Assembly (NCBI GenBank): GCA_028709505.1
Contig: JAQVWW010000047.1
Location: forward strand, 1 to 7,613
Direction: 5' to 3'
Source of the DNA: Eubacteriales bacterium
Lineage (GTDB): Bacteria > Bacillota > Clostridia > Christensenellales > UMGS416
Length of the DNA: 7,613 nucleotides
Positions 5,639 through 7,613 of the stretch are shown one piece after another; positions within the stretch are counted from its first letter, which is position 1, and every line of letters starts with the position of its first letter. Made by a program: the position numbers and the translations under genes. Below the pieces are notes generated by a model. The model did not search any database and had not been told where the DNA came from. It worked only from the letters and a program-made list of their open reading frames with translations.

Positions 5639-6963
5639 AACGCAAACCAATCGTGGCCATTGTAGGCCGGCCCAATGTCGGGAAATCGACATTTTTTAAC
5701 CGCATGATAGGCCGGCATATGTCCATCGTAGAGGATACGCCCGGCGTCACCCGCGATAGGCTGTACGCCGACGCCAAGTGGCAGAATTTTGCCTTTACGC
5801 TGGTGGATACCGGCGGCATCGAGATGAACTCCGACGACGTCATCAAGCGCCAGATGAAGACGCAGGCGCAGCTGGCTGCCGAGACCGCCGATCTGATCCT
5901 GTTTTTTGTGGACGGCAAGACCGGCCTTACCGCCGAGGATTACGACGTGGCCGACTACCTGCGCCGTACCGGCAAGGACGTACTGCTGGTGGTCAACAAG
6001 ATGGACAACGCCAGCCGTGAGGATTATCTGTACGAATATTACGAGCTGGGTATCGGCGTGCCGCTGCCCGTCTCGTCGGTGCACGGCCTGGGCACCGGCG
6101 ATGTGCTGGACGCCATCGCCGATTATTTTGACCACGCCCAGCTGGACGAAGAGGACGCCGACGTCATCAAAATTGCCGTGGTGGGCAAGCCCAACGCCGG
6201 CAAATCGTCGCTGGTCAACAGTATTTTGGGGGAGGAGCGCTCCATCGTATCCGACCGCCCGGGCACCACCCGCGACGCCGTAGATACGCCCTTTACCCAC
6301 GAAGGGCGCGATTATGTCATCATGGATACGGCGGGCATTCGCCGCAAGGCTCGCATCGAGGACAACTCCATCGAGCGGTTTTCGGTGGTGCGGGCGCTGT
6401 CGGCGGTGCGCCGTAGCGATGTGGCGCTGCTGATGGTGGATGCCGTCGAAGGCGTATCCGACCAGGATGCCAAAATCGCCGGCTACATCCAGGAGGCCGG
6501 GAAGCCTGTGGTGGTGCTGGTCAATAAATGGGCCCTGGTGGATAAGGACCACAGCACCGTAAACGAATACACGCGCACGCTGCGCGCCCAGCTGCCGTTT
6601 ATGGATTACGCGCCGGTGCTGTTTATCTCGTGCAAGACCGGCCAGCGGCTGCCCCGCGTGCTGGAGATGGTGGACACGGTGCTGGCCAACGCCCGCCGCA
6701 AGATCACCACCGGCCTGCTCAACGACGTCATCAACGACGCCACGGCGGCGCTGGACGCGCCGTCGGTATCGGGCCGTCGGCTGCGCATCTATTACAGCAC
6801 GCAGGTGGGCCAGCAGCCGCCGGAATTTTTGCTGTTCGTCAACAATGCCGAGCTGATGCGCGATTCCTACCGCAGGTATCTGGAGAACCACCTGCGTAAG
6901 ACCTTCGACTTTACCGGTACGCCGCTGGTCGTCACCTGCCGCAACAGAAAGGAAAATGAATAA
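5635..6963 (+). CDS. der: ribosome-assembly GTPase Der (EngA)
   Basis: This encodes 442 residues with two tandem GTPase domains and a C-terminal KH-like domain. Der binds the 50S subunit and is needed for its maturation. I chose the GTG at 5635 because GGAGGA (5623-5628) lies 6 nt upstream and the protein then begins KRKPIVAIVGRPNVGKS, as in the family; an in-frame GTG at 5611 adds eight residues with no support. First domain: G1 GRPNVGKS (11-18), G3 DTGG (58-61), G4 NKMD (121-124). Second domain: G1 GKPNAGKS (184-191), TTRD (211-214), G3 DTAG (231-234), G4 NKWA (297-300). The family has NKWD there, so the guanine-binding Asp is replaced by Ala300; the G5 segment reads SCK rather than the usual SA. 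The KH-like end has LNDVIND, RLRIYYSTQV and FVNNAELM. It overlaps DUF512 by 4 nt and plsY by 8 nt. Confidence 0.97.
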   Translation: MKRKPIVAIVGRPNVGKSTFFNRMIGRHMSIVEDTPGVTRDRLYADAKWQNFAFTLVDTGGIEMNSDDVIKRQMKTQAQLAAETADLILFFVDGKTGLTAEDYDVADYLRRTGKDVLLVVNKMDNASREDYLYEYYELGIGVPLPVSSVHGLGTGDVLDAIADYFDHAQLDEEDADVIKIAVVGKPNAGKSSLVNSILGEERSIVSDRPGTTRDAVDTPFTHEGRDYVIMDTAGIRRKARIEDNSIERFSVVRALSAVRRSDVALLMVDAVEGVSDQDAKIAGYIQEAGKPVVVLVNKWALVDKDHSTVNEYTRTLRAQLPFMDYAPVLFISCKTGQRLPRVLEMVDTVLANARRKITTGLLNDVINDATAALDAPSVSGRRLRIYYSTQVGQQPPEFLLFVNNAELMRDSYRRYLENHLRKTFDFTGTPLVVTCRNRKENE

Positions 6964-7609
6964 GATGCACCTGCTTGACTATGGAATCTTATTGCTTTTT
7001 GCAGTGGTCTTCTACTGCGTCGGCGGGCTGTCGCCGGCGGTGATAATAAGCCGCAAGATAGGCGGCTTTGACGTGCGCCAGGTGGGCAGCGGCAACGCCG
7101 GATCCACCAACATCCTGCGGTCGATGGGCTGGAGGTTTGCCATACTCAACCTGGTGCTGGACGCCTTCAAGGGCGCGCTGCCGGTGCTGGCGGCGCGGCT
7201 GTTGCTGCCGGCGGGGCAGGTGCAAACACTGGCCGTCATCATTGGCGCGCTGGCGGTGGTGCTGGGGCATAATTTTTCGGTGTACATGAAGTTTAAAGGC
7301 GGCAAAGGCGTGGCCGCGTCGCTGGGGGCAATGGTGGCCATCAGCCCCGCGGTGGCGGCCATCGCGCTGGGCGTGGCCATTGTCGTCATCGTTGTCACGC
7401 GGTACGTATCGCTGGGATCGCTGCTGGGTACGCTGACGGCGGTGCTGCTGTGCGCGTTTACGCCGCTGACGCTGCCCGCATCGCTGGGGTTTGTGGCGCC
7501 GGCCTTCTTGCTGATGTGCTATACGCACCGCGAGAACATCCTGCGGCTGTGCAAGGGGCAGGAGCGGCGACTGCAGCCCGGCGGGAGGACAGCCAAAGAG
7601 CAGAAATAG
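6956..7609 (+). CDS. plsY: glycerol-3-phosphate acyltransferase PlsY
   Basis: This encodes 217 residues. PlsY is an inner-membrane enzyme that transfers an acyl group from acyl-phosphate (made by PlsX) to glycerol-3-phosphate, forming lysophosphatidate, the first step of phospholipid synthesis. Seen: an N-terminal helix (about 9-31); VGSGNAGSTNILR (43-55), the first conserved motif; LDAFKGALPV (67-76); GHNFSVYMKFKGGKGVA (103-119), the second motif; a hydrophobic pair of helices; RYVSLGSLLG; and HRENILRLCKGQERRL (191-206), the third motif. All key blocks and the usual length are present. Two starts are possible. The ATG at 6956 overlaps der by 8 nt and has AAAGGA only 2 nt away, which is too close. 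The ATG at 6965 has the same AAAGGA 11 nt away and may be the true start, giving 214 residues. The stop is 4 nt before the window edge; gpsA often follows in this context but cannot be seen. Confidence 0.96.
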   Translation: MNKMHLLDYGILLLFAVVFYCVGGLSPAVIISRKIGGFDVRQVGSGNAGSTNILRSMGWRFAILNLVLDAFKGALPVLAARLLLPAGQVQTLAVIIGALAVVLGHNFSVYMKFKGGKGVAASLGAMVAISPAVAAIALGVAIVVIVVTRYVSLGSLLGTLTAVLLCAFTPLTLPASLGFVAPAFLLMCYTHRENILRLCKGQERRLQPGGRTAKEQK

Positions 7610-7613
7610 CACG

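Noticed and set aside
5155..6891. A 578-codon open frame on the minus strand opposite DUF512 and der
   Set aside because: It is antisense to two well-recognised genes, has a His/Gly/Val-rich composition with no recognisable domain, and is the usual by-product of GC-rich codon use on the other strand.

Overview
The window is 7.6 kb of GC-rich DNA, dense with housekeeping and sporulation genes. A SpoIIP homologue, a DUF1614 membrane protein beside it, strong AAAGGAG/AGGAGG ribosome sites and the order DUF512 radical-SAM protein - der - plsY together point to a spore-forming, GC-rich member of the Clostridia, perhaps Oscillospiraceae-like. The taxon is an inference; there is no rRNA in the window to confirm it. 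No phage, insertion sequence, CRISPR or defence gene is visible.

Layout. (1) 2-836, plus strand: the 3' end of a PgeF/YfiH-family gene cut by the window edge, then a GNAT acetyltransferase 13 nt later. Both end at a perfect 13-bp hairpin (900-929) that can act as a bidirectional terminator. (2) 998-1860, minus strand: an HD-domain phosphohydrolase and, downstream of it, a 63-residue two-helix membrane protein. (3) 1861-1978: a divergent promoter region with a good minus-strand sigma-A-type promoter and a 12-bp perfect palindrome. (4) 1979-3830, plus strand: a DUF1614 membrane protein overlapping spoIIP by 11 nt. (5) 3831-4324: 494 nt with no credible gene but many strong inverted repeats. (6) 4325-7609, plus strand: three overlapping genes, DUF512 radical SAM, the double GTPase der, and the acyltransferase plsY.

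How the genes fit together. DUF1614 and spoIIP look like one translationally coupled unit, so the uncharacterised DUF1614 protein is a candidate partner in sporulation membrane or wall remodelling. DUF512, der and plsY share overlapping starts and stops and are probably co-transcribed, coupling an uncharacterised iron-sulfur enzyme, a 50S-subunit assembly GTPase and the first committed step of phospholipid synthesis.

I did not find a wholly new multi-gene system. The points most worth a second look are: an Asp-to-Ala change in the second NKxD guanine-specificity motif of Der; a SpoIIP with a predicted C-terminal membrane anchor; the hairpin-rich gap at 3.8-4.3 kb, where a hairpin plus T-run reads as a terminator for minus-strand transcription although no minus-strand gene is present; and a promoter so close to the DUF512 start that its mRNA could be leaderless.
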